From: Spirosoma sp. 48-14
GTDB lineage: Bacteria; Bacteroidota; Bacteroidia; Cytophagales; Spirosomataceae
Length of the DNA stretch: 64,000 nucleotides
Reading direction: 5' to 3'
Assembly (NCBI RefSeq): GCF_001898575.1
Contig: NZ_MKUD01000001.1
Coordinates: forward strand, 1-64,000
Shown: piece after piece, positions 38,111-46,877 of the stretch
Layout of the letters: each line of letters begins with the position of its first letter
How positions within the stretch are numbered: position 1 is the stretch's first letter
Made by a program: the position numbers and the translations under genes
The notes under the pieces: model-generated
Told to the model about the DNA's origin: nothing
Seen by the model: only the letters and a program-made list of their open reading frames with translations
Database searches by the model: none

Positions 38111-39258
38111 TCGAGCAGTGGAATTTTAACCGTAAACACGTCAGTCTGGTCATCGATCAGTACTGGTCGACTGGTCAGCAACTGGTAGCGTTTGGTAATA
38201 TTTTTCAGGCCGAGCCTCGTCGATGTTTCCATTTTGGGACGCAGTCGAATTGCATTCGTAACCCATATATAATCCTGCTGAACAGAGAGTGTTACAAGAA
38301 GCGGTTCTTCGGCCGACATCTGATTGTGCTTCACTGCATTTTCAATTAGTAACTGGAGCGTAAGGGGAGCAATTCGAAATAATGACACCTTTTCGGAAGG
38401 GATATCGGTTACGACGCGGAACTTATCACCAAATCGTATTTGCAGCAAAAACGTATAGGCTTTCAGAAATTCCAGTTCGTCCTGAAGTTTTACGCTCTGT
38501 GCCTCATACTGATCCAGCACATAGCGGTACGATTTAGCCAGCTGCCCCACAAACTGGATAGACAGTTTGGGATTTACAGCAATCAGTGACGACAGAATAC
38601 TGAAACTATTGAACAGGAAATGGGGATTAACCTGATTCTTAAGAGCCACGAACTGCGTCTGAGCGGCTTCCTGCTTGAGCTGTTCGGCTTTCACCCGGAT
38701 GTCTTCAAGTTGCTGATACCCTCTTCGATTGGCGGCCAGATAAAAAGCCGCCAGCATCGCCATAATCGTTAGGCCGTTATAGAACTTGTGCTCCTGACTA
38801 GGGTCTTTAGGCCGGTTTGCTTTCTGAACATTGGTCAGCGTGTGCGTAAAGGTTGTAAGTCGAAGCGGCTCGAACTCAGCCATGGCCACCCACAACCGAA
38901 AAAATCCCATATTGAACAAAACGGCCAATCCACCCGCCACAAACAACGTAATTAGTTGCGCAGGCAGGTCAAATTCGATCAGAAACCCTTTGTGAAACAG
39001 TTTAAAAATCCGTTGCTGAAACCAGTCGGTCACGGTTAGCCACAACCCGAAAAAAAGAATCGTAACCGTTATTTCCATAATCCAGAACGGCCATATCCGT
39101 TCCAGAAAGGCCAGCGAAAAGTGGTTAACCGCCACATACAACCGGATGGGCCAGTAGATAGCAAACACAGTTGTTGCCAGTTGCCATCGTTGGCGATTTG
39201 TAAGGTAATTGCCAGCAGAATTGGCCATATATACTTCATTTGTCGGTATTTGCATCAT
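38107..39258 (-). CDS. LytS/YehU-type sensor histidine kinase
   Basis: 383 aa. Four predicted membrane spans (about 28-48, 57-77, 100-122 and 160-177), a short coiled coil, then the His_kinase box ALKNQVNPHFLFNSFS with H213 and a C-terminal ATPase domain (LLIENAVKHNQ ... LGLKNITKRY). The first ATG is used; a start at MANSAGNYL (residue 11) is also possible. The sensor part is only the membrane bundle, without an extracellular domain, so the signal is probably in or near the membrane. Forms an overlapping operon with the LytTR regulator; the repeated 25-bp element lies 112-137 bases upstream. Confidence 0.94.
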   Translation of the reverse strand: MMQIPTNEVYMANSAGNYLTNRQRWQLATTVFAIYWPIRLYVAVNHFSLAFLERIWPFWIMEITVTILFFGLWLTVTDWFQQRIFKLFHKGFLIEFDLPAQLITLFVAGGLAVLFNMGFFRLWVAMAEFEPLRLTTFTHTLTNVQKANRPKDPSQEHKFYNGLTIMAMLAAFYLAANRRGYQQLEDIRVKAEQLKQEAAQTQFVALKNQVNPHFLFNSFSILSSLIAVNPKLSIQFVGQLAKSYRYVLDQYEAQSVKLQDELEFLKAYTFLLQIRFGDKFRVVTDIPSEKVSLFRIAPLTLQLLIENAVKHNQMSAEEPLLVTLSVQQDYIWVTNAIRLRPKMETSTRLGLKNITKRYQLLTSRPVLIDDQTDVFTVKIPLLE

Positions 39259-39370
39259 AGCTAGTATACCACAGCCACTCTATTTTCCCGGATCGCCATT
39301 CGATTATCGAATTCTAGTTCCCTAATGATTGAAAGGGCACATAAGTTTATGTGCATTGCATAAGACCGAA

Positions 39371-39395
39371 AAAAAAAGATGACTAATGACGGGTT
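39371..39395 (-). promoter_or_regulatory. Repeated 25-bp upstream element, copy 2
   Basis: Exact 25-base match to 37261-37285 (minus strand AACCCGTCATTAGTCATC plus T-run), here upstream of the LytS-type kinase gene. Shared position relative to two minus-strand genes suggests a common regulatory site rather than a chance repeat. Confidence 0.6.
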
Positions 39396-39531
39396 GCGCC
39401 AGTTGAATGAAGGATTTAGGCTGCTAAGTCCGTTCCTGATCGTATCCACAGTCGATACTATGCTAAATCGATACGCTCTACTGATTGGTAGCGTGGCTCA
39501 CTAAACCTTTCCGATGACTGACCCCAACAAA

Positions 39532-39562
39532 AAACGCCCAATCCTGACTGGACTGGGCGTTT
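39532..39562 (-). terminator. Intrinsic terminator of a short minus-strand transcript
   Basis: Stem AAACGCCCA / TGGGCGTTT, extended inward by TCC/GGA pairing, with six T on the minus strand. No long gene ends here; the only candidate is the short unit at 39577-39750. Confidence 0.75.
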
Positions 39563-39576
39563 CAAACTACCTAACA

Positions 39577-39750
39577 TTACTTACTCAATGGAGTAATCAC
39601 TACGTAAACGATGGCTACGCTTCATTCGTTCGCCGGTTCCGCTTTGCCCGATTTGGAGTCATTCTGTCAATCGTTCGCACAGACTGGCAACGCCAATTCT
39701 TCATTTTTGGCACTCGTTTTGCGCTGAAAGTATATGGTATACATGGTCAT
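39577..39750 (-). pseudogene. Short minus-strand unit: 57-codon frame broken by two TGA codons, or an overlapping 29-aa basic peptide
   Basis: Reading from ATG 39750 gives 27 residues (MTMYTIYFQRKTSAKNEELA...), a TGA, 14 residues, a second TGA and 14 residues to TAA at 39577, all in phase. In another frame, 39704-39615 encodes 29 residues without interruption (MKNWRCQSVRTIDRMTPNRA and a basic end). Either the first is a decayed gene or the second is a real small basic peptide. The terminator 15 bases further on supports a real transcript in this direction. Confidence 0.3.
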
Positions 39751-39788
39751 TTCGACAACTGTGCCGGGTTCAATCAGCCCATTCGTTT

Positions 39789-40013
39789 ATGGATTGCAAA
39801 GCACATAAATTTCAGCATTATCAAACCGATTCGTATTACTTCTCATCGGGTCGGCATAGCCAGACGTTTGTGGAAACCGTCAAGCTCTTCTGCGAGCGAT
39901 GTGGCGACCTGAAAGAAACAACCCGAACGGCCTTTTGCGGCTATACCGACTACCATAAACTCCCCGACTGGGCCAAGTCAATTACGAACAGAGCCTGGCA
40001 TCTGGATGCCTAG
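39789..40013 (+). CDS. Small Cys/His protein, 74 aa
   Basis: Starts MDCKAHKFQHYQTDSYYFSS and contains VKLFCERCGDLKET, then PDWAKSITNRAW. The CxxH and CxxC pairs suggest a zinc-stabilised fold. The composition and clean ends argue for a true gene. It points toward the end of the GH127 gene (convergent, 86 bases apart). No function is recognised; a longer frame on the same strand (39514-39912) overlaps it but has poor composition and is not called. Confidence 0.55.
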   Translation: MDCKAHKFQHYQTDSYYFSSGRHSQTFVETVKLFCERCGDLKETTRTAFCGYTDYHKLPDWAKSITNRAWHLDA

Positions 40014-40099
40014 CTCCTTACCGGCAGCATGCAGCTTTTCACAACCGATTCAGCTGATTATGAACGTTTTATAGCACAATCATCCTACGAACGGTTGGC

Positions 40100-42154
40100 C
40101 TATTGTTTCGGCAACCAGACTCGATATGGATAAACACCCCGGTTCCCGAATGTGTAAAACGGAACCGCCGTAAACGATACCGCTTTCGCCGATTTATCCA
40201 TCGCTTCTCCCGTAATAACATTAACGCCATTTAACAGATCAGGCTTGTAGGTCAGTTTGAGCGGTGTATTGGCAGAGAGCATATACTCGCTTAGTGCAGC
40301 ATTGTCGACGCCTTCAAATCCATAAATAATAGGGCCCGACGCCAGGGCGACTTTCCCGTTAATGGTCTGTATCGAATCATTTGGTGTAATGACTCTGGGC
40401 TGCATAGGTAGACTCAGTTCGATCCGATCACCTTTTTTCCAGGTTCTGTGAATAGCAGCGTACCCATTTTTTGGGTTCACGGGTATGGCTTTGCCGTTCA
40501 CTTTGAGTACAATTGGTTCGCTCACCTTCGAGTGGTATAGGCCGAATGGGTTTTCGACACTATGCGCCCAACCGGGGATGCGTACATTCACAGTAAATGC
40601 CTTACTCGACGCGGGGTCGACTTCAATGATCGATTCGCCTTTCCAAGGATACTGGGTCATCTGTCGAATGCGGATCGCATTACCCTTCTGGTTGATTGTT
40701 GCGTCGCTACCGATAAACAGGTTTACATAAACGGCATCGTTGTCGTATGCATAGATAAACCCAGGCATGGCCGATACCATTTTCAGAAGCATAGGTGGGC
40801 AACAGGGACAACTATGCCATGCCCAGCGTTTATGATCGGTGGCCACCAGTGGATTCTCGTAAAAATAATGGCTCCCATCGAGCGATACACTGGACAGCAG
40901 ATTGTTATACAGCACCCGTTCCAGTTCATCGATGTATTTTCCGTCGGCCTCCAGTTGATTCATCCGCTGGCTAAAAAAGGCTGACCCTATGGCCGCACAG
41001 GATTCCAGATAGGCCGATTCGGGCAGGAAATGATTGGCCCCAAATCGTTCGCCATCAGCTATGGCTCCCTCGCCCCCGGTAATGAACATCCGCTTGCCAA
41101 TCATATTGTCCCAATAATTGTTGGCCGTTTCAACATACCGATCATCCTTATTTTCCAAAGCCGTTGCCGCCACCCCCGTTGCCAGTAAGGTAGCTCGCAC
41201 GGCATGTCCTTCGATGGTTTTCTGGGTAAAAACCGACATGTGGTCCTGATTGTATGACTCGTCGCTCTTGCGGGCATGACTGCCATCTTTCTCACCATAA
41301 TTGCCTCTGTTTTCGATCCAGAACCGAGCCATGGTATAGTAGTGGTTCTCATCGACCGGAACGCTCATTTTTGCCTTCAGCGCCGGTTCATCCCGAAACA
41401 ACCAATACAACTTCAGAATAGCCTCCTCGGGGCCTCCATGCCCGGGAATGACGTTTGCTTTGGGAGCCGGACCAATTTGCTGGTAGATATAATTACTGAA
41501 CTTGGTGGCTACATCCAGCAGCTTCGTTTTGCCGGTTGCTTTGTAATAATGAACAGCCGCTTCGATGAGCATTCCGGCATTGTAAATATCGTGCTGCCAT
41601 TTATCGTCGCCCCCGTTGGTCCCCCATCGTTGAGTAGGTTTTACCAACGTTGTGTAGGTGTTAAGATACCCGTCGGGGTCAGCCGCCTGCGCAGCCGCAA
41701 TGCGATCAATGTAGCCGTCTATTTTCTGTTCCAGCTTAGGATCGGGGTATTCAACCAGCAAATCGGCGGCTCCGCGAATGGTTTCATAAACCAGCCCATC
41801 GTACCAGGGCGGGCCATCGTGTTCACCTGTATTTTTCTTTCCCTGAGCTACCCAATCGAAATTTAAAAAGGCATTCCGGGTCCGGCCCAGCTTCGCCTTT
41901 TCGTCGATCAGGTCTTTTCGGTCCGGTTCGTATTTGCCTTCCAGCTTGTCGAATACATCGTACACCGTTTTCGAATCCCAGACCTTTAGTTTTGGACTCC
42001 AGAACTGGTCACTGACCCGAACCTGTTCCAGGCTTAAGGGATGAATAATGCGAAGGGGATGGCTTGCCGACTGGGCAAATGATAGATTCGCGGACAGCAT
42101 CAGCAACGAAGCTGCAACATTCCGAATCGACTCAATTGGGGTAGTCCGTTTCAT
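40100..42154 (-). CDS. GH127-family beta-L-arabinofuranosidase
   Basis: 684 aa with signal peptide (LLMLSANLSFAQS, about residues 17-29). The motif YLESCAA gives the Glu and Cys, and HSCPCCPPML the Cys pair, that in GH127 bind zinc and supply the catalytic Cys nucleophile; both are intact. The (alpha/alpha)6 barrel fills residues ~50-500 and a beta domain the rest (RIPGWA ... GYAAIHRTWKKGDRIEL). GH127 enzymes remove beta-L-arabinofuranose from plant glycoproteins and pectin side chains. It stands alone by spacing, divergent from the aldehyde oxidoreductase operon, and complements the GH106, GH3 and GH43 genes nearby. Confidence 0.93.
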   Translation of the reverse strand: MKRTTPIESIRNVAASLLMLSANLSFAQSASHPLRIIHPLSLEQVRVSDQFWSPKLKVWDSKTVYDVFDKLEGKYEPDRKDLIDEKAKLGRTRNAFLNFDWVAQGKKNTGEHDGPPWYDGLVYETIRGAADLLVEYPDPKLEQKIDGYIDRIAAAQAADPDGYLNTYTTLVKPTQRWGTNGGDDKWQHDIYNAGMLIEAAVHYYKATGKTKLLDVATKFSNYIYQQIGPAPKANVIPGHGGPEEAILKLYWLFRDEPALKAKMSVPVDENHYYTMARFWIENRGNYGEKDGSHARKSDESYNQDHMSVFTQKTIEGHAVRATLLATGVAATALENKDDRYVETANNYWDNMIGKRMFITGGEGAIADGERFGANHFLPESAYLESCAAIGSAFFSQRMNQLEADGKYIDELERVLYNNLLSSVSLDGSHYFYENPLVATDHKRWAWHSCPCCPPMLLKMVSAMPGFIYAYDNDAVYVNLFIGSDATINQKGNAIRIRQMTQYPWKGESIIEVDPASSKAFTVNVRIPGWAHSVENPFGLYHSKVSEPIVLKVNGKAIPVNPKNGYAAIHRTWKKGDRIELSLPMQPRVITPNDSIQTINGKVALASGPIIYGFEGVDNAALSEYMLSANTPLKLTYKPDLLNGVNVITGEAMDKSAKAVSFTAVPFYTFGNRGVYPYRVWLPKQ

Positions 42155-42298
42155 AGGTCAGGAGCTTAGGCTACACTAGATTAAGCAGCCATCTGTAAAA
42201 TGCGCATACCAATCAATTTCTAATGACCTTCGCGTAGATAATCTCCCTTTGCCAACCCGATAAACCAGTAGAACAATATACCCTAACGGTGGGTTTTA

Positions 42299-42311
42299 GT
42301 CATTGATCATC
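42299..42311 (+). promoter_or_regulatory. GTCATT-type motif before the aldehyde oxidoreductase operon
   Basis: GTCATTGATCATC differs from the GTCATTAGTCATC core of the 25-bp element at two of 13 positions, and lies 60 bases before the paoA-type start. A related copy, GTCATTGATCGTC, is at 44185-44197, 70 bases before the third gene. The link to the LytTR regulator is inference. Confidence 0.35.
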
Positions 42312-42371
42312 TGACCCCTGGTTCTGACCCAACGATATGGCCGATACCAACTCCTTAACGATCCAATTCTG

Positions 42372-43154
42372 ATGGATGAACACGAATCACCCGAACTAAC
42401 AGAAGACGAAAAGCGTCTGTTTGCCAACCTGATGCCCGAAGACCTGAACGAAATTCTCGATACAGGTGTCAATCGTCGCCATTTCCTCAAACTGATGACG
42501 CTGGCCGGTGGTGGAATCCTGGCGGCTCAATCGGCTGTAGCTGAACAGTTGCTGACTCGTCCATCAAACGTTCCTTCACCAACTGAACTGGCCCCGTTCA
42601 GCCTCGATAATGCAGTCAATGTATCGTTTAAGGTAAACGGTACTGCCCGAAAACTCACCGTCGATTCCCGCATGACATTACTGGATGCGCTGCGCGAACG
42701 GCTGGACCTGACTGGCTCAAAAAAAGGTTGCGACCACGGCCAATGCGGAGCCTGTACGGTGATAGTAAATGGGCATCGGGTACTGTCGTGTCTGACACTG
42801 ACGGCCTCCTGCGAAGGCAAAACCGTACAAACCATCGAGGGTTTAGCCCAAAACGATACGTTACATCCTGTGCAGGAAGCCTTTCTGAAGCATGACGGCT
42901 TTCAATGTGGCTTCTGTACGCCCGGTCAGATTTGTTCAGCTGTCGCCATGCTGGATGAAGCGAAGAAAGGCCAGGCCAGCTACGTCACCGAAAATGTACG
43001 CCAAACGACAGGTCCGGCTAAACTATCAAACGAAGAAATTCGGGAGCGGATGTCGGGGAATATCTGCCGATGCGGAGCCTATCCGAATATTGTGGCTGCC
43101 ATTCAGGAAGTTTATAGTGGTAAGCCTGTTGAACAGATTTTCCGCTCGGTTTAA
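42372..43154 (+). CDS. paoA: Aldehyde oxidoreductase, [2Fe-2S] subunit (PaoA/YagT-like)
   Basis: 260 aa. A Tat-type signal (NRRHFLKLMTLAGGG) near residues 35-50 means export to the periplasm, as for the E. coli enzyme. The ferredoxin-like domain has GCDHGQCGACTVIVNG with a following C for the first cluster; the C-terminal four-helix domain has FQCGFCTPGQ and GNICRCGAYPN for the second. The N-terminal ~35 residues (HESPELTEDEKRL) precede the signal, so it is internal as in several family members. The subunit passes electrons from the molybdenum centre. First gene of a three-gene operon; 17 bases to the FAD subunit gene. Confidence 0.93.
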   Translation: MDEHESPELTEDEKRLFANLMPEDLNEILDTGVNRRHFLKLMTLAGGGILAAQSAVAEQLLTRPSNVPSPTELAPFSLDNAVNVSFKVNGTARKLTVDSRMTLLDALRERLDLTGSKKGCDHGQCGACTVIVNGHRVLSCLTLTASCEGKTVQTIEGLAQNDTLHPVQEAFLKHDGFQCGFCTPGQICSAVAMLDEAKKGQASYVTENVRQTTGPAKLSNEEIRERMSGNICRCGAYPNIVAAIQEVYSGKPVEQIFRSV

Positions 43155-43171
43155 TACTTGACCTCAATCCA

Positions 43172-44179
43172 ATGCGACCTTTTACCTATACCCGAGCCAC
43201 CGATGTAGCATCGGCCATCAGGCTGCTGAGCCAGAATCCGAACGCCAGATTCCTCGCTGGTGGTACTAATTTGCTGGATCTGATGAAGGAAGATGTAGAA
43301 CGCCCCAACACCCTGATCGACATCTCCGAACTAGGCCTAACCGACATTAAATCCATTGCTAGTGGGAGCAATAAAGGAGGGATTTCGCTTGGCGGACTTG
43401 GTAAAAACACCGATGCCGCTAACCATCCACTGGTTCGCCAACATTATCCGTTGCTAACCCAGGCGATTCTGGCAGGTGCATCGGGGCAACTACGAAACAT
43501 GGCAACCAATGGTGGCAACCTGCTGCAACGAACGCGCTGCCCTTACTTCTATGAAGTGGCTATGCCCTGCAACAAACGTGAGCCGGGAACAGGCTGTGGC
43601 GCCAAAGACGGCATAAACCGGATGCACGCCATTTTTGGCTGGTCGGACCAATGCGTAGCCGTCTATCCATCCGATATGGCCGTAGCACTGGCGGCTCTGG
43701 ATGCGGTAGTTACTGTTCGAAATGCCAGTGGTCAGGAACGCCGGATTCCTATCCTGGATTTTCATCGGCTACCCGATAACCAACCCGAAAAAGATACGAA
43801 TCTGGTGCACGGCGAACTGATCACAGCGATTGAATTGCCTCAGAATCGACTTGCGGATAAATCGTACTACCTTAAAGTTCGTGACCGGGCCTCCTATGCC
43901 TTTGCGCTGGTATCCGTTGCAGCTGCTCTGGAAACAGAAGGTAATACAATTAAACAGGCCCGTATTGCCATGGGTGGCGTTGCTCACAAGCCCTGGCGAT
44001 CCCTGAAAGCCGAAGCAATGCTGGTAGGTAAGGAAGCTACCGAAGCGAATTTCAAGCAGGCGGCTGACGCTGTCATGGCCGACGCCAAACCCCTGGCCCA
44101 CAATGCGTTCAAAGTAGAGCTTGGCAACCGGAGTATCGTTCTGGCTCTGCAAATGGCCATGAAGGGTAGCAAAATTTAA
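43172..44179 (+). CDS. paoB: Aldehyde oxidoreductase, FAD and [4Fe-4S] subunit (PaoB/YagS-like)
   Basis: 335 aa. FAD-binding motifs are FLAGGTNLLDLMKED (residues 27-41) and ATNGGNLLQRTRC (111-123). The insertion carrying C123, C133, C142 and C161 matches the extra [4Fe-4S]-binding segment of PaoB-type subunits, which is absent from ordinary xanthine dehydrogenase FAD subunits. The C-terminal CO_dehydrogenase-like domain runs from ~220 (SYYLKVRDRASYAFALVSVA). It lies between the iron-sulfur and molybdenum subunit genes; 88 bases follow before the next gene, containing a GTCATTGATCGTC motif. Confidence 0.93.
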   Translation: MRPFTYTRATDVASAIRLLSQNPNARFLAGGTNLLDLMKEDVERPNTLIDISELGLTDIKSIASGSNKGGISLGGLGKNTDAANHPLVRQHYPLLTQAILAGASGQLRNMATNGGNLLQRTRCPYFYEVAMPCNKREPGTGCGAKDGINRMHAIFGWSDQCVAVYPSDMAVALAALDAVVTVRNASGQERRIPILDFHRLPDNQPEKDTNLVHGELITAIELPQNRLADKSYYLKVRDRASYAFALVSVAAALETEGNTIKQARIAMGGVAHKPWRSLKAEAMLVGKEATEANFKQAADAVMADAKPLAHNAFKVELGNRSIVLALQMAMKGSKI

Positions 44180-44267
44180 CCTTAGTCATTGATCGTCAAT
44201 CACCTACGGCCTCATTGGTGGTCATTCGGTAGTTTCAACCGACGACTACTAAGCAACCAATAATCTC

Positions 44268-46394
44268 ATGAAGGACACGAATAAAGCAGTCGGCTCCCCG
44301 ATTAGTCGTATCGACGGTATAGCCAAGGTAACCGGCAAAGCGCCCTACTCGATGGATCATCCGGTAACAAATCCGGCCTATGCCATTCTGTTCAAAAGTA
44401 CCATTGCTGCCGGAACCATTCGGGAGATCGATAGTGCTGCCGCCGAAAAAGCTCCCGGTGTACTAGCCATTATCACCCATAAGAACGCGCCAAAACTAAA
44501 CGTCAAGGGCGGGTTGCGCGGAGGTGCTCTGCTGCAAAGCCCAGAGGTTGAGTTCTTTGGGCAAAACATTGGCATCGTAGTAGCTGAAACGTTCGAACAG
44601 GCACGCTATGCCTCGCGGCTCATCAACGTCACGTATGATAAAAAAGAGCCCAAAGTCGACTTCGATAAAGTAGCCGATCAGGCTCGCATGCCTAAGGATA
44701 AAGAGAAAGCCGATGCCAAACGGGGCGATGTACAGGCTGCGCTCGGCCAGGCTACTTACAAAGTAGAGGAAGTGTATGAAACGCCCATCGAACACCATCA
44801 CCCCATGGAACCCCACGCGGCTATTGCCGAATGGAACGGCGATAAGGTGACTTTATACAGCAGTGCCCAGATTGTAAACGGTGCCCAAAGTGCGGCTGCC
44901 GCAACCCTGAATCTGCAACCGAACCAGGTACGTATTGTATCGCCTTACATCGGTGGCGGTTTTGGTTCGAAAGGAGGTCAATGGGCGAATCTGGCCCTGG
45001 CGGCCGTAGCAGCTAAACAGGTCAATCGTCCGGTCAAGCTTGCGCTTACTCGTCAGCAGATGGTCAACTCCGTGGGACTGCGGCAACACAATCGCCAGAA
45101 AGTGAGTCTGGCAGCTACTGGCGATGGCAAGCTGACGGCTCTGGCCCATGAGATCACAACGCACTGTGCTATCAACGATGAGTTTGTCGAGCCCTGTGGC
45201 GACTGCTCAAAAATCATGTACGACACACCCAACTCGCTCATCACGTATCGGGTAGCGCCCATGAATCTGATTTTACCGACCTACACCCGTGGCCCCGGCA
45301 AATCGACCGGCAGTTTTGCCCTCGAATCAGCGATGGACGAGCTGGCCTACAAGCTGAAAATGGACCCGATTGCGTTTCGAATTAAAAACGAACCCGAACG
45401 CGATCCATCCAACGGCAAGCCCTGGTCATCACGGACTACAGTACAATGTCTGCGCGAAGGAGCAAAAGCCTTTGGGTGGGAAAAGCGTAAACCCGAACCC
45501 CGTCAGAATTCGCAAGGCAATTACTGGATTGGCTATGGCGTATCAGCCGGAACGTACCCGGCTCATCAGCGCCCAACCTCGGCCTCCGTCAAGCTAACCC
45601 GAGCGGGTGAAACCGTAACCGCCATTGTTGAATTAGCGGCTGCCGATCTGGGTACGGGCACGTACACCATCCTGACGCAAACGGCCGCCGATGCGTTGGG
45701 ATTAGCCGTTCAGCATGTGAAGGTAAAAATTGGCGATTCCGATCTGCCTCCTGCTGCCGGAGCTGTAGGCTCGGTGGGCGCTGCCAGCTACGCCAATGCG
45801 GTGAATGATGCCTGTGAGAAGATTACGCAGGAGTTACTAACTAAATCGGGTAAGCAGTTCTTTGTTCGCCCAACGGCCGCTCAGTTGATGCGATCCGAGA
45901 AATTGACCGACTACCAGACACGCGTTGACAGCAAGCCACCCGAAAATACCGAAGAGTTTTCAGCTCATAGTTTCAACGCCAATTTTGCGGAAGTAGCCGT
46001 CAACAAATCGACGGGTATGGTACGTGTCAATCGGTTTCTGGCCGTAACGGGAGCGGGAAAGATTCTGAACCCCAAAACGGCTCGTTCGCAGATTATCGGT
46101 GGCAACGTCTGGGGCATCGGCATGGCCCTGACGGAGGAATCGGTTGTTGACCCACGCTGGGGAAATTTCGTAACCCGTTCATTAGGCGATTATCATGTCC
46201 CGGCCAACCTCGACATTGGTCATCTGGATGCTATTTTTATTAATGAGACCGATGAGCATGTCAACACGCTGGGCGTGAAAGGTATTGGCGAAGTAGGTAT
46301 TGTAGCCGTGGCAGCCGCTGTGGCCAACGCTGTTTTCAACGCCACCGGCAAACGGGTTCGGGAGTTACCCATTACCCCCGATAAAGTGTTGTAA
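44268..46394 (+). CDS. paoC: Aldehyde oxidoreductase, molybdopterin-binding subunit (PaoC/YagR-like)
   Basis: 708 aa. The N-terminal Ald_Xan_dh domain (GKAPYSMDHPVTNPAYA) is followed by the molybdenum cofactor-binding part: PYIGGGFGSKGGQW, a TRGPG-K segment, AVGSVGAASYANAV and, at the end, GVKGIGEVGIVAVA with the catalytic Glu at about 675. These enzymes oxidise aldehydes, often aromatic ones released from plant material, to acids. No PaoD-type maturation protein gene is in the window, so cofactor insertion must be served from elsewhere. Convergent with the monooxygenase gene at 46422. Confidence 0.94.
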   Translation: MKDTNKAVGSPISRIDGIAKVTGKAPYSMDHPVTNPAYAILFKSTIAAGTIREIDSAAAEKAPGVLAIITHKNAPKLNVKGGLRGGALLQSPEVEFFGQNIGIVVAETFEQARYASRLINVTYDKKEPKVDFDKVADQARMPKDKEKADAKRGDVQAALGQATYKVEEVYETPIEHHHPMEPHAAIAEWNGDKVTLYSSAQIVNGAQSAAAATLNLQPNQVRIVSPYIGGGFGSKGGQWANLALAAVAAKQVNRPVKLALTRQQMVNSVGLRQHNRQKVSLAATGDGKLTALAHEITTHCAINDEFVEPCGDCSKIMYDTPNSLITYRVAPMNLILPTYTRGPGKSTGSFALESAMDELAYKLKMDPIAFRIKNEPERDPSNGKPWSSRTTVQCLREGAKAFGWEKRKPEPRQNSQGNYWIGYGVSAGTYPAHQRPTSASVKLTRAGETVTAIVELAAADLGTGTYTILTQTAADALGLAVQHVKVKIGDSDLPPAAGAVGSVGAASYANAVNDACEKITQELLTKSGKQFFVRPTAAQLMRSEKLTDYQTRVDSKPPENTEEFSAHSFNANFAEVAVNKSTGMVRVNRFLAVTGAGKILNPKTARSQIIGGNVWGIGMALTEESVVDPRWGNFVTRSLGDYHVPANLDIGHLDAIFINETDEHVNTLGVKGIGEVGIVAVAAAVANAVFNATGKRVRELPITPDKVL

Positions 46395-46421
46395 GAGGTC
46401 AGTTTTAACGCGATCGCGCCA

Positions 46422-46847
46422 TTACATACCTGGCTTTTTAGCAGCCCCTACCAGCGTAACATCGACCAGTTCCAGAGACTTCACCATGTCCTTTACGGTA
46501 TTCTTGTATTTCGTGAAATGGGGGGTTGTGATATGGGCTTTATAGGCGGCTGTATCTGCATATATTTCGAGGATGGTAATATGGGTCGGATTGGCTTTAT
46601 CTGCAACCGCATAGTACGTTAATACCCCCGGCTCAACACGAATAGCAGTCGTCATTTGCTCTTTCAAGGCTGCGTTGTAGGTCTCGAGTTGTGCCGGATC
46701 GACGGTGATCTTTGCCAGTCTGACCATTTGCTTTTTCTGCTGTGCCCTGGTTTGTGTTGCAAAAGAACAGGTTAGCAGCCATACGGTAATCAATGTGATT
46801 ATTGATTTAGTCAGGTTTGTTTGGTGTTTACGAGTCGTTCTGATCAT
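46422..46847 (-). CDS. Exported antibiotic-biosynthesis-monooxygenase (ABM) domain protein
   Basis: 141 aa from the start chosen (MIRTTRKHQ; a GTG- or ATG-type start 4 codons earlier is less likely). A signal segment (SIITLITVWLLTCSFATQ) precedes QKKQMVRLAKITVDPAQL, the beginning of an ABM ferredoxin-like fold, with the typical EPGVLTYYAVAD and THITILEIYADTAAYKAHI. Such domains occur in quinol monooxygenases (YgiN-like) and reactive-species detoxification; the exported form is common in Bacteroidota. Substrate unknown. Confidence 0.85.
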   Translation of the reverse strand: MIRTTRKHQTNLTKSIITLITVWLLTCSFATQTRAQQKKQMVRLAKITVDPAQLETYNAALKEQMTTAIRVEPGVLTYYAVADKANPTHITILEIYADTAAYKAHITTPHFTKYKNTVKDMVKSLELVDVTLVGAAKKPGM

Positions 46848-46877
46848 ATAGGCACACATAATTAGGTTTCATCTGCT

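Noticed and set aside
39514..39912. 132-codon plus-strand frame overlapping the 74-aa Cys/His gene
   Set aside because: It runs through a minus-strand terminator hairpin and has unlikely composition; the 74-aa frame is the better gene.
41276..41866. 196-codon frame opposite the GH127 gene
   Set aside because: Antisense shadow of a gene with intact catalytic motifs.
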